Made by a program: the position numbers and the translations under genes | Source: CAYGFH01 sp964356315 | Lineage (GTDB): Bacteria; Patescibacteriota; Microgenomatia; UBA10105; UBA927 | Direction of reading: 5' to 3' | Length of the DNA: 14,172 nt | Assembly: GCA_964356315.1 (NCBI GenBank) | Contig: CAYHHA010000036.1 | Span: 1 to 14,172 of the forward strand | Shown here: piece by piece, positions 14,123 to 14,172 of the stretch | Layout: every line of letters starts with the position of its first letter | How positions within the stretch are numbered: position 1 is the first letter of the stretch | Notes under the pieces: generated by a model | What the model was told of the DNA's origin: nothing | Seen by the model: only the letters and a program-made list of their open reading frames with translations | The model's database searches: none

Positions 14123-14172
14123 GCTTAGGAGCTTAGGAGCTTAGGAGCTTAGGAGCTTAGGAGCTTAGGAGC
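14123..14172. repeat. 8-bp tandem repeat (GCTTAGGA), six copies to the window edge
   Basis: Six perfect copies of GCTTAGGA run from 14123 to 14170, then GC, where the window ends. Because 8 is not a multiple of 3, each of the three frames meets TAG on the plus strand and TAA on the minus strand every 24 nt, so the array cannot be coding. No terminator hairpin is visible in the 6 bp between the paralog D stop and the array. The true copy number is unknown. Confidence 0.95.

Noticed and set aside
14123..14172. CRISPR array
   Set aside because: The repeats are directly contiguous 8-mers with no spacers.

Overview
The window looks like part of a metagenome-assembled scaffold from a small-genome bacterium, most likely Patescibacteria/CPR. 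This is an inference from style, not from a marker gene. Base composition is moderately AT-rich, genes are tightly packed or overlapping, Shine-Dalgarno sites are scarce, there are many poorly characterised membrane proteins, and TGA is used as an ordinary stop. Three runs of exactly 100 N (6300-6399, 8367-8466, 12405-12504) are scaffold gaps of nominal length, so reading frames and protein lengths across them are unreliable. No rRNA, tRNA, CRISPR array, transposase or replication origin was seen, and no stretch over 300 bases lacks a gene.

Layout. 30-3724 (+): two nucleotide-sugar enzymes (Gfo/Idh/MocA oxidoreductase, extended-SDR epimerase/dehydratase), then a large polytopic membrane protein (paralog A). 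3730-3855 (+): the first codons of a family-2 glycosyltransferase that is then abruptly lost. 5788-3792 (-): a DPM1-like GT2 coupled by an ATGA overlap to a GT-C/GT39-like membrane glycosyltransferase. 5827-7191 (+): a second GT-C-like protein, interrupted by a gap. 7871-7194 (-): an RHH antitoxin/PIN toxin pair. 9614-7911 (-): paralog B, interrupted by a gap. 9650-9772 (+): a previously unlisted 40-residue membrane protein. 11586-9769 (-): paralog C. 11637 to the gap (+): a membrane-anchored protein with an exported C-terminal domain. 12524-14116 (+): paralog D. 14123-14172: an 8-bp tandem repeat running off the edge.

How the genes fit together. The first genes make or modify nucleotide sugars. 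The GT2 could transfer sugar to a polyprenyl-phosphate carrier, and the GT-C-like proteins could use such carriers on the outer face of the membrane. The most unusual content is a family of four divergent paralogs (A-D). They share an Asp-Tyr/Gln motif in the first external loop, a membrane-border Pro-His motif in three of the four, and a common C-terminal soluble domain. They are scattered on alternating strands among the other genes. I read them as an uncharacterised GT-C-like surface-glycan family; the function is inference.

Regulation. Most genes that begin a transcription unit carry an extended -10 (TGN-TAnnnT) whose last base lies only 6-9 nt before the start codon. This implies leaderless or nearly leaderless mRNAs. 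Internal operon genes instead show a Shine-Dalgarno-like site, a stop/start overlap or a very short gap.
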